Origin: Enoplosus armatus
Lineage: Eukaryota > Chordata > Actinopteri > Centrarchiformes > Enoplosidae
Direction of reading: 5' to 3'
Length of the DNA stretch: 64,000 bases
Assembly (NCBI RefSeq): GCF_043641665.1
Contig: NC_092190.1
Location: 6,455,048 to 6,519,047 of the forward strand
Positions 1-8,765 of this stretch are shown here, in pieces (the stretch's first letter is position 1; each line of letters begins with the position of its first letter). The notes beneath the pieces were generated by a model. It was not told the DNA's origin. It did not search any database and saw only the letters and a list, made by a program, of their open reading frames with translations. The position numbers and the translations under genes are program-made.

Positions 1-300
1 TGCTGGATTATAATTGGTGATGTATTAATATGTAAGCATCACTGATGCTGCAGCTGGTAAAGGTGGAGCTAATGCAACTACTTTATATACTGTGGGGTAG
101 CTTAATCCATATTACATCATCATTTATTAGTTGATTCATATTTTTATTTATAAACTGAAACTGAACTCTGCAAAGTAACTAGTAACTGATTTTGGCAAAT
201 AAATATTGTGGACTAAAAAATAAAACATTTTGAAGCATAAAGTAGAGTAAAATACAGTGGTTACTTTAGCAAATGTACATGGTTACATTCCACCACTGTA
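1..300 (-). repeat. Dispersed teleost repeat fragment
   Basis: Read on the minus strand, this stretch begins with a 'cagtggtggaatgtaac' type end followed by AT-rich text about 'tactttact'. That pattern is familiar from an abundant dispersed repeat of fish genomes. Shorter relatives appear near 8028-8125, 30850-30910 and 31450-31680. The assignment is by memory of the repeat's texture, not by a search. It has no coding capacity. Confidence 0.45.
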
Positions 301-541
301 AAATAGGCTACATATTGCCTAATGACTAGAGCAGGAAATGTGTATCCATCGGCAACACTGCATCTTCACACCGCCTATTGAATGTGATCGCTGGAAATGA
401 GAGCAATTAAAATAGAAGTACAATACAGAGCACAAAGTCCAGACTGCCAAAGAAAAGCATGTAGAATGTGTTCACTGGCTCTGTACTGTCCTGTCTCCAC
501 TACAGAAGGAGCAGCGCCCTCTGCTGATAAAAGCGGACAAG

Positions 542-545
542 AAAA
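542..545 (-). terminator. Pol III T-run terminator of the first 5S gene
   Basis: On the minus strand a TTTT run lies two bases beyond the 3' end of the 5S sequence. Four T residues is the minimal terminator for vertebrate RNA polymerase III. The second 5S gene has the same run at 7845-7848. Confidence 0.6.
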
Positions 546-546
546 T

Positions 547-664
547 GCTTACGGCACCTGGTATTCCCAGGCGGTCTCCCATCCAAGTACTAACCAGGCC
601 CGACCCTGCTTAGCTTCCGAGATCAGACGAGATCGGGCGTGTTCAGAGTGGTATGGCCGTAAGC
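547..664 (-). rRNA. 5S ribosomal RNA gene, copy 1
   Basis: The reverse complement matches the vertebrate 5S rRNA over its full length of about 118 bases. It starts GCTTACGGCCATACCAC and includes GAACACGCCCGATCTCGTC, AAGCTAAGCAGGG and TTGGATGGGAGACCGCC. The internal control region (box A, intermediate element, box C) bound by TFIIIA is uninterrupted. A TATAAA word sits 26-31 bases upstream and a TTTT terminator follows the 3' end, so the unit carries what polymerase III needs. It differs from the copy at 7850-7967 by one base near the 3' end (GTGCCGTAAGC against GTGCTGTAAGC). Flanks of about 55 bases on the 3' side and 50 bases on the 5' side are shared with that copy, so whole units were duplicated. 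The RNA would be a structural part of the large ribosomal subunit. Transcription cannot be judged from sequence; it may be a minor or orphan locus beside a larger array elsewhere. Confidence 0.9.
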
Positions 665-689
665 AAACGCAACTGATGCATTCAGGCTC

Positions 690-695
690 TTTATA
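690..695 (-). promoter_or_regulatory. TATA element of 5S copy 1
   Basis: The minus strand reads TATAAA 26-31 bases upstream of the 5S start. Fish 5S genes commonly carry a TATA-like element at about -28. The same word occurs at the same distance in copy 2 (7993-7998). Confidence 0.6.
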
Positions 696-719
696 GATGC
701 TAAAACATCACCAATTGTT

Positions 720-1320
720 CTCAAAACTGTCGATTACAGCTAACAGTAATTATATTTTTCTTACAGTCAAACTAGAATTACCGCCCCGTGGTTGTATGTC
801 TCCAGAAATTGGAAGGAATTGAATAAAATGTATAAAGTGTATTTTTTTGGCTATGATTCCAGTGAATATACATTGAACTGATTAATGAAGGATTATCATA
901 GATGTATTGGCTAAACAGGTACACATGTACTTCATTACTATGTAAAGAGTGATTCTTATACAAGATGGGGTGCTTTCTTTTTTCCACCTGGCATTTTTAG
1001 ATGCAAGGTCTCTCCATGATATGTAGATGAAACTCACTCTCAGGATCACGATTAGCTCAAATAAATTGTTTGCAGCCACATGATTCATTGTGGCGTCCCA
1101 GTCAACATGTGTGTGACACCTGGAATCGCCCAATTCATTCTTAAATGACCCCCATCTGGATAAGTATTCGACTTCAGTAAACATGAACTTTTATCATACA
1201 CTGACTGTGTTTGTGTAGTGCTGTTGGGTTCAAGCTGAGCTGTTACAGTACAATCTTGCCAAATCAAATCAAGTGGGTATTTTTCTTTAGTTAGTGTCTT
1301 TAGTAGAATTCCCTTTTGAG
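720..1320. other. Intergenic sequence, nothing recognised
   Basis: Unique AT-rich sequence between 5S copy 1 and the 5S relic. The short open frames here have no coding signature and no splice context. Confidence 0.4.
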
Positions 1321-1328
1321 AAGAAAAA

Positions 1329-1409
1329 GCTTACAGCACCACCTGGTATTCCCAGGCCGTCTCACATTAAATAACCAAATGACAAGCTCAGGGTGGTAAA
1401 CCCTAAAGC
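1329..1409 (-). pseudogene. 5S rRNA relic (decayed, internally deleted)
   Basis: The right side of the 5S gene is still visible on the plus strand (gcttacagcacc, then acctggtattcccagg, then a changed gtctcacatt). The centre is lost or scrambled, and the other end survives only as cagggtggtaaacc...aaagc. An A-rich run before it corresponds to the T-run terminator. Box A and the intermediate element are gone, so it cannot be a working polymerase III gene. It lies about 390 bases upstream of the secreted-protein gene, close to the 320-base spacing of 5S copy 2 from the pseudogene. It may be the original partner of that gene copy. Confidence 0.7.
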
Positions 1410-1669
1410 AGTCATAACAAATGTCCACTGTCTCTGTATAGATGACGTAACACGATGGATAATGCCACCAACCGTTCTGTGTGGGTGAGGTCTCTTTTTT
1501 TCTCTCTCTCTATATATCTATGTTCTATATTTTTATCACATCAGTGAGTCACATCCTACAGTTGCACTGACATACAGTACTCCTTTATTATGATCCACAT
1601 GGACACTGCAGGTTTTCAGTCAATCCCCCAACAGCACACCTTCCCACAGCCTGTGGACGTCCACGTGAA

Positions 1670-1796
1670 AACGCACCTGTTCTGCTTTTGCATCTAATTA
1701 TCCAGATTTAATGGCGCAGCTGTGTGTCGCTCCGGTTTCTCAGTCGTCATCTTTGGTCTCGTCTGGCGGCAGAGAGAAGCCGAGAGGACCGGAGCC
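1670..1796 (+). promoter_or_regulatory. Duplicated leader and promoter-proximal block
   Basis: This block is nearly identical to 8160-8285 upstream of the pseudogene copy, from 'gcacctgttctgctttt' to the ATG. It contains an upstream ATG at 1711 in another frame, giving a short upstream reading frame. No convincing TATA box is seen; 'taattatccagattta' is the only AT-rich word. It likely holds the 5' untranslated region and core promoter of the gene. Confidence 0.45.
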
Positions 1797-4700
1797 ATGG
1801 CATCCGCACTGATGGCTTGGGTTTGTATCGGTTTAACACTAGCCCAGCTCAACAACGCAGAAAGCCACCGGTACGCACACGGACATTTGGCCGGCCAGGA
1901 GGAGGTTTCTGACGGCAACGAGCAGCGGTTCGAGGCGGCTCCAGAAGACTGGACCGACCGAAGTTTCCCAGCGCCGGTCTGGAATTTCCTCCGAGGTGAA
2001 AACCTGCTGCCCACCTGTGTTTTCTTTGTCTAACTGATCCTAAACAAAGAAGCATTGAAACTTTATTAATGTTCGAAAAATAGGCAATGGTGGTTGGTAA
2101 ATGAAAACAAACATGTAGGCTAATGTGCTTTTCATATTAGCCTTCATAGTCCAATTTTCCCACATTTTAAACTGGCCCGTAGTCTTCTTTTTAATGTATT
2201 CATTTGAAGATTGAAGGTTTACGTTCACTCCACTCTTCAGGCCAGGCCTCAATGCAGACTTTGAGTTTTCTCTTTGGATTAAAAATTTAAATCAATCTTG
2301 CATTTTAAGTTTTTCATTTCTGCATTTAGGCTTTTCTGTTTTCAATTTAGAGACTGGCTCCATAAATGTTTAATTTTCTCTTTTTTTAATTTTTAATTTT
2401 TTTTTTTTAATTTAGTCTCTTCTCCTCTTAGTCTCATATCTCCAGATACTTGCCTGCCTGTCTTTCAAAACCACTGAATGGGTTAATGAACATCCATTTG
2501 GCAGGTGGATCATTTGAATCAATCATCTTGGCTTAATACACAAAAACCAACACAAATTAAGTCATTAAAAAAAATATAAAACCAAACTTGACAGGAGAAA
2601 GTAATACAGCAGCTGTAGTATCACACGGCAGAATAAAAACAAACAAACCCCAATGTACTTAACAACTGAATCATCTTTATTCTCAGTAGCTGTGAATTGC
2701 CTCAGGTCATTAGATGTGTTTCATGTTAATTTCCCCATGACAAGTTGGAAAAGCTTCATCAGTGGATAAACGTGATAACACTTCATTTACAGAAGTCCCA
2801 GGTTTGCTCAGTTCAACATTTTGAGAAACAGACGAATTTGCGTTCCTGTCATGAGTTGACTGAGAAGATTTGATAGTACTGTCGTGTGTAGGCTAAATAT
2901 GAAGCTGCAGCCGGCCGACTTGGCTTGGCACAAGAACAGCACGGCAACTATAGAGGCTCCAGGAAGTTATTGGTCCTGACCAAGAAACAAGAGGTGCAAT
3001 GTCTTGGTGAGCTTCGGAGGTGCCAATATGCAGATTTTCTTACCTTTTGGATAGCGCTAAGTTAGTTGTTTCCAGTTTTTGTGCTAAGCTGACAGTCTTC
3101 TGGCTGTAGCTTCATATTTAGCTACAGGCATGAGAGCGGTGTTGATCTTTCCTTTCAACCTCTGACATTTACCATTTTGAAACTTTTCTTTCTCATTCCA
3201 GGGAGTGGACAAAGTCCAGAGACATCGGATTTCAACCAGCCACAGTATTGCTGCAGTAATGGAACACTTTCCCTGCGCTTTTCACTCATCAGATACACAA
3301 ATCTGCGTCTGGAAGGTGCATTTGATTCGTCCACCTACAGTATGGTTTTGTCTTTTTAGAAAATGGAATTACAGCTGTTGTCAAATCTTTTTCCACAGAT
3401 GGGGCGCGGTTGTTGTCACTGCCTGACAGGTGTCGCAGTTCAGTTCATATTTATAGGTGGTGGTTGCTGGTGAAGCTTCCCTATACTGGCTGCCACACAG
3501 CAATACAGGTAAAATGTTTATTTTCTTTGTCCAAATTAATAACTTGGCTACTAATTATCACGAATGCTATGGGAATGGTGAAGCCTTAAAGGATAAGGGT
3601 GATATTCTATATTTTTCTTGTCAACAAATCTCATAAAAAGACAATGAATCTACTAACAAGTATCATCTATGTATCCAAAGTCAGATTTATCTTCTTCCTC
3701 TGTGCCAAAGAGCTCCACTGTTGTCCAAAAACTATTAAAAACACACAATCCCACACACACCATCCTGCTGCCGGATATACTCACTAGAGCTGAAAGTAAC
3801 CCCCAAGAAAAGCAACATTTTATTTAAAACCGTAAACTAAATATTTCTCAATTGCTTTTAAAAGATTGCTGCATGAGTCAATGGACTTCGAGCTGAGATC
3901 CACAGGCAAAATTAGACTGATCTGACATGAAATGGATCTCAAAAACTTAAGTTGGCTTCGTTAGTGTTTCAATGTTTAATTAAATTATAAATGAAAGTGA
4001 ATTTTGTGCATATGGGATGCATTCAATATCTATGTATTGAACTTTGTGCTGCTATAGCCTTTATGTTGATGCAGTGACATTCAATTCAGACTTGTTGGAA
4101 ATGTTACAGTAGCTCTGCCCTGCTGAGATTGGCCTCATGACGTATTTATGTAAAAGTGACTCTGGCACTTATTCAGACATGAGGGTGACGTGAAAATACA
4201 AGCGCATTGATGTAACAAGGTGCATGTCTGAAAGGGGCTCATGTTTTAGGCCAAGTCACTTCATTTGGAACTGGAGGTCTGCTGCTCTTAATCGGTCATG
4301 TTCAAGTAACTTTTTTTTTTACGAGCCAATAAACTGACCACAATAAACAGTTTTTGCTCGAAGTAAATGTAGTTATGACTATAATGCTGCTTTTGATGAC
4401 TCCTACAATTAATGACAATTTTGTCTATTCCTAGACTGGAGATGGAATTGATTTCCGCCCGTTGAAACTGCATTACTTCGACCGTCTTCTGCAGGAGAAC
4501 ATGACAGGCATGGCCGTCTGTGAGAATCCAGTAATGTCGGCGCGAGCAGCGTCACCACTGGTGACTTGTAGAACAACACATGTCACTGTGACGCTGCCTC
4601 GTGAAACTAAACTGAGGAAGGTGAAAGAGCTTGGTAAGGAGTGTTGGAGACATTTCTGTTTTGCATTCTTGAACTATTATTTTGCTGAATTAGTTATTTT

Positions 4701-6974
4701 TATTCATCCTAATATCAGTTGACGGTAAATATTCATTTTTGTTTGAGCTGGTCCCATTTATTTATTTTTTTGTATATATATCATTTTTTTTTATCAAACA
4801 CTAACAGTAGACAAGGGTTGGTGTGTTGGTTGGTGATAGTATTATTCCCTCCAGAAAATTCTGCCCCCCCCCCCCAGTTGTAATGAGATCTGCACCATTG
4901 GTCGGCTGTACTAAACTGCCCACAACAGGAAGCATGATGCAGAAACCCAACTTTATCAATAATTAATATACAGTAAAAGGTGGATTAATCAACTGGTAAA
5001 CAGGCAGTCAGACACATAGCCCTGATGCATTACTGCCTTCATAAAGTTATAATGGTTAATGTTCTACAAAGGTCTCGTTTTGGCATGTGTGTGTAAAAAG
5101 TATAGATTGTCTATTTCATGTGTATTTGAGGGTTTAAATGGCACAGGTGACTTGAAAATGAAATGATGATTTTAGGAGCTGGGAATCTAGAAGGGCAGTT
5201 GGGATAGTGAACCCCATAGTAAGGGTGGAAGCTGTTGTATGAACATCACCCAGTCAAACCCAAGTCAAAATTATCAATGCAGGTTCAGTAGAAAGGCAGA
5301 TTTTCTGTGAAAAATTGATGTCGTACAGAAAATCTGATTTAGCTTTTTATTGCTTGAACCACAATCCTGAACTTGCTTTTTTTGGCAGATTTCTTCTCTA
5401 ACGAAGGATACTCGGTGAGACAGTGGAGGACCCCCAGTACATTATTTGTGGAGATATCAAAGTTACCTGACAGGGTAAGTCAAGTGCAAAACATGTTACA
5501 ACACACTGTTAAGTCATTTTAATGAGAAAACTAACATGAAGACTGTTCACAGGATTCTGGCTTTGAACTGGTTTATGTTGACACTACTGGGAAACTGTGC
5601 ACGATGCTGGCAGCTTGCTCCCCGATGTTGCCAAAAAAAGTTGTGAGGCATCATGTCAGGAGATCTCTGGAGGAACCAGATTTATTTGACCTGTGGGGCT
5701 TTGATGATATTCCTCCTGGACCATTCGATCCGCAAACAACACAGACAACGGCCAGCTCAGTAACTGATACAAACACAGACACAACAGAGGAAACGGTTTA
5801 TGATGAAGGAATTTATGAGTTGTGGGGAATTGAAGAAATTCCTGAAGGGCCATACACTGGAATAGACGTAGAGATTCCAGGGTCTGTTTCCACGACAACG
5901 GCGGCCTCCACTGCTACTCCAGCCACAACGACCACTGCTACCACTGCTGTGCCAGCCACGACAACCACCACCACTACCGCCACGACAACAGCTACCACCG
6001 CATCTTCAGCCACTACAACGCCCCCTACAACAACGGCCACCACTGCATCTTCAGCCACTACAACAGCCACCACTGCATCTTCAGCCACTACAACGCCCCC
6101 TACAACAACGGCCACCACTGCATCTTCAGCCACTACAACAACAGCCACTACAACAACAGCCACCACTGCATCTTCAGCCACTACAACAACAGCCACTACA
6201 ACAACAGCCACCACTGCATCTTCAGCCACTACAACGCCCCCTACAACAACGGCCACCACTGCATCTTCAGCCACTACAACAACAGCCACCACTGCATCTT
6301 CAGCCACTACAACAACAGCCACCACTGCATCTTCAGCCACTACAACAACAGCCACCACTGCATCTTCAGCCACTACAACAACAGCCACTACAACAACAGC
6401 CACCACTGCATCTTCAGCCACTACAACGCCCCCTACAACAACGGCCACCACTGCATCTTCAGCCACTACAACAACAGCCACCACTGCATCTTCAGCCACT
6501 ACAACGCCCCCTACAACAACGGCCACCACTGCATCTTCAGCCACTACAACGGCCACCACTGCATCTTCAGCCACTACAACGCCCCCCACAACAGCTACCA
6601 CTGCATCTTCAGCCACTACAACGCCCCCCACAACAGCTACCACTGCATCTTCAGCCACTACAACGCCCCCCACAACAGCTACCACAACAGCTACCACTGC
6701 ATCTTCAGCCACTACAACGCCCCCCACAACACCTACCACTGCATCTTCAGCCACTACAACGCCCCCTACAACAGCCACCACTGTGTCTTCTGCTGCATCA
6801 ACCACATCACCAACCTCCACTAGCAGTGCCTCCACCACGACAAGCGCAGCCTCCACAACCACCAGTGGCACCTCCCCCACCACGACAAGCGCAGCCTCCA
6901 CAACCACCAGTGGCTCCTCCTCCACGACTAGCGCCAGCTCGACGACCACCAGCGGTGCCTCCACCACTACATAG
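1797..6974 (+). CDS. Secreted ZP-N-like protein with Thr-rich mucin tail, six exons
   Basis: I rebuild this gene as exons 1797-1995, 3202-3315 (or to 3339), 3399-3508, 4435-4633, 5389-5474 and 5553-6974. Every junction has GT/AG borders and matching phases (1,1,0,1,0), giving about 709 residues. Residues 1-23 form a signal peptide (MASALMAWVCIGLTLAQ). Cysteines near 83/84, 116, 136 and 170, with LPYTGC around 131-136, fit the four-cysteine spacing of a ZP-N module. A second segment starts at C186 (VTCRTTHVTVTLPRE) and runs through C252 and C258. A duplicated LWG..IP.GP motif follows at about 280-294 and 323-337, then a Thr/Ala/Ser/Pro tail from about 345 to the end. No membrane helix or GPI signal is visible, so it should be a secreted, O-glycosylated protein. 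Sequons occur at N86 and N163. The family is not certain: egg-coat-like ZP proteins or CIROZ (C1orf127) are candidates to test. Exon borders are predicted, not proven. Confidence 0.75.
2815..3150. repeat. Dispersed fish repeat inside intron 1
   Basis: The text 'aacattttgagaaacag', 'agttgactgagaagatt' and 'aaatatgaagctgcagcc' is a decayed copy of a common teleost element. It has inverted ends: 'ggctgtagcttcatattta' at 3103-3121 mirrors 'taaatatgaagctgcagcc' at 2894-2912. A head fragment of the same family lies at 53506-53580. The repeat is missing from the pseudogene copy, where a deletion spans it. Confidence 0.55.
6000..6784 (+). repeat. Coding tandem repeat (Thr-rich VNTR)
   Basis: Within the last exon the unit 'gcatcttcagccactacaac' recurs 19 times. 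It encodes ASSATTT followed by PPTTTATT, TATT, TATTTTATT or ATT variants. Unit length varies between about 30 and 54 bases, always in multiples of three, so the frame is kept. Near-identity between units implies recent expansion or homogenisation, and copy number is likely polymorphic. Ser and Thr density is that of an O-glycosylated mucin domain. Confidence 0.9.
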
Positions 6975-7030
6975 AGGAGGATTAACAGTGTGCAGGTGAA
7001 GAATGGAAGACGAGAAATTACTTTTTAATC

Positions 7031-7049
7031 AATAAATGTATAAAATAAA
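7031..7049 (+). promoter_or_regulatory. Polyadenylation signals of the secreted-protein gene
   Basis: AATAAA occurs at 7031-7036 and 7044-7049, 57-75 bases after the stop codon. These fit a short 3' untranslated region. Confidence 0.6.
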
Positions 7050-7074
7050 GAAGTTATTGAATACCAAATAAAAA

Positions 7075-7790
7075 TGCTGGTAATTGAGACATTTATTTCT
7101 TCATTTCTTAAATGTATTTCTGTGGCTGTATTTTAATTAGGTTTATGGTCTTAACACTGCTTCAAAATTCTCAATACTGCTCAGAATATTGCCAACATCT
7201 ATGGAGAAATATACACAAAACGCATTGGTTCTGATGTACAGTTTGTGCCACTGGCTGGCGCAGTTGGAGGCTATATAGAATTTAAATGTTGGTTGTTGGA
7301 CCTCTGTTAGTTCATGAAAATACCTTTGCAGATACAACCTGCTGCTGTATAACACGAAATGTTTTTTCCTCAACAGTTTGCATGTTGAAAGCTATGCATC
7401 ACACACTACCTGATTAATTAAAGGCTAATAAAAACCCAACTTGCATAAAACTGCATGTTGGGTTTCTTTTAGTTTTGGCGCAACAGGATATTTGAAGTGA
7501 GATTTGAATCTTGTGCTTCTGCCTTGTTTGCCCAGCTAATAATAAAATGTGCTTTACATTAAGATTAACCTTAACATACATGAATAAATTTAAGTTGTAG
7601 ATAAGTAGCAATTAAAGTGTTTATATACCATTCATGTATTATGTGTTTGTGTATACACCTTAATGTATTCCTGTCTTTTATTTATGTAGTCAAATATTGA
7701 CTTTTGAATTATGACAGCATTTATTTATTTGTTGAGCAATCGCTCATTTGGCATACTCCATATTGTTTCTTGTCAGCTCTGTTTTCTTGA
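7075..7790. other. Intergenic sequence, nothing recognised
   Basis: AT-rich sequence between the 3' end of the intact gene and the second 5S unit. No gene, known repeat or strong motif is seen. Confidence 0.4.
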
Positions 7791-7849
7791 ATCCTGTCTC
7801 CACTACAGAAGGAGCAGCGCCCTCTGCTGATGAAAGCGGACAAGAAAAT

Positions 7850-7967
7850 GCTTACAGCACCTGGTATTCCCAGGCGGTCTCCCATCCAAGTACTAACCAG
7901 GCCCGACCCTGCTTAGCTTCCGAGATCAGACGAGATCGGGCGTGTTCAGAGTGGTATGGCCGTAAGC
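7850..7967 (-). rRNA. 5S ribosomal RNA gene, copy 2
   Basis: The reverse complement is a full-length 5S rRNA of about 118 bases, identical to 547-664 except for one base near the 3' end. Here GTGCTGTAAGC is closer to the usual vertebrate 3' end. TATAAA on the minus strand at 7993-7998 lies at -26 to -31, and a TTTT terminator follows at 7845-7848. Homology to copy 1 continues from about 7794 to 8022, then stops where a different dispersed repeat begins. The internal control region is intact, so the gene is structurally competent. It lies 319 bases upstream of the pseudogene's start codon and points away from it. Confidence 0.9.
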
Positions 7968-7992
7968 GAACATAACTGTTACATTCAGGTTC

Positions 7993-7998
7993 TTTATA
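7993..7998 (-). promoter_or_regulatory. TATA element of 5S copy 2
   Basis: TATAAA on the minus strand, 26-31 bases upstream of the 5S start, in the same position as for copy 1. Confidence 0.6.
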
Positions 7999-8027
7999 GA
8001 TGCTAAAACATCACCAACAGTCAGTGG

Positions 8028-8125
8028 TGGAAGGAACAGGATATTCACATCCTTTGGTAAAAGCAACCCTAACAATACAACACTCCATAACAAGTAAAAG
8101 TATTGCATTCACATAGTATTATGAG
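8028..8125 (+). repeat. Dispersed fish repeat end fragment
   Basis: It starts with 'cagtggtggaaggaac' and continues with degenerate 'aagtaaaagtattgcattcac' text. This is the same family as 1-300 but in opposite orientation. It begins exactly where homology between the two 5S flanks ends. Confidence 0.4.
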
Positions 8126-8285
8126 TTTATTTTCAGTCAATGCCACAACAGCGCACCTTCCGCACCTGTTCTGCTTTTGGATCTAATTATCCAGATTTAA
8201 TGGCGCAGCTGTGTGTCGCTCCGGTTTCTCAGTCGTCATCTTTGGTCTCGTCTGGCGGCAGAGAGAAGCCGAGAGGACCGGAGCC

Positions 8286-8732
8286 ATGGCGTCCGCACTG
8301 ATGGCTTGGGTTTGTATTGGTATAACTAGACCAGCTCAACAACGCAGAAAGCCGCGGACATTTGGCCGGCCAGGATGAGCTTTATCACTGCAACCAGCAG
8401 CTGTTTGAGGCGGCTCCAGAAGACTGGACCGACCAAAGTTTCTCAGCGCCAGTTTGGAATTTCCTCCAAGGTGAAAACCTGCTGCTGATCGTCGTTACCC
8501 CTTTTTATTATTTAGCCTGAAATAAATAAAAACATTTATATTTGATCAAATAGCCGAAATCCCCACTTTTTTCCTTTTTATCTGAGATTGGAAATTTAGC
8601 CTACGTCATTTCATTATATGTTTTCAATATTAAACAAAACATGGGCTATAAAATATATGAACATAAATGAACTGATAAATTGTAAAATACCTACAAATGT
8701 AAGAAATGAGTAAAACCCCTAAAGTGAAATAC

Positions 8733-8765
<33 letters not shown>

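Noticed and set aside
397..696. 99-residue plus-strand frame, and its relative at 7748-7975
   Set aside because: Both simply read through the 5S rRNA genes on the opposite strand. The shared peptide text is the antisense of 5S.
5813..6967. 384-residue valine-rich frame on the minus strand
   Set aside because: It is the antisense shadow of the Thr-rich coding repeat (GGT/GGC-type complements). It has no start context or independent signature.
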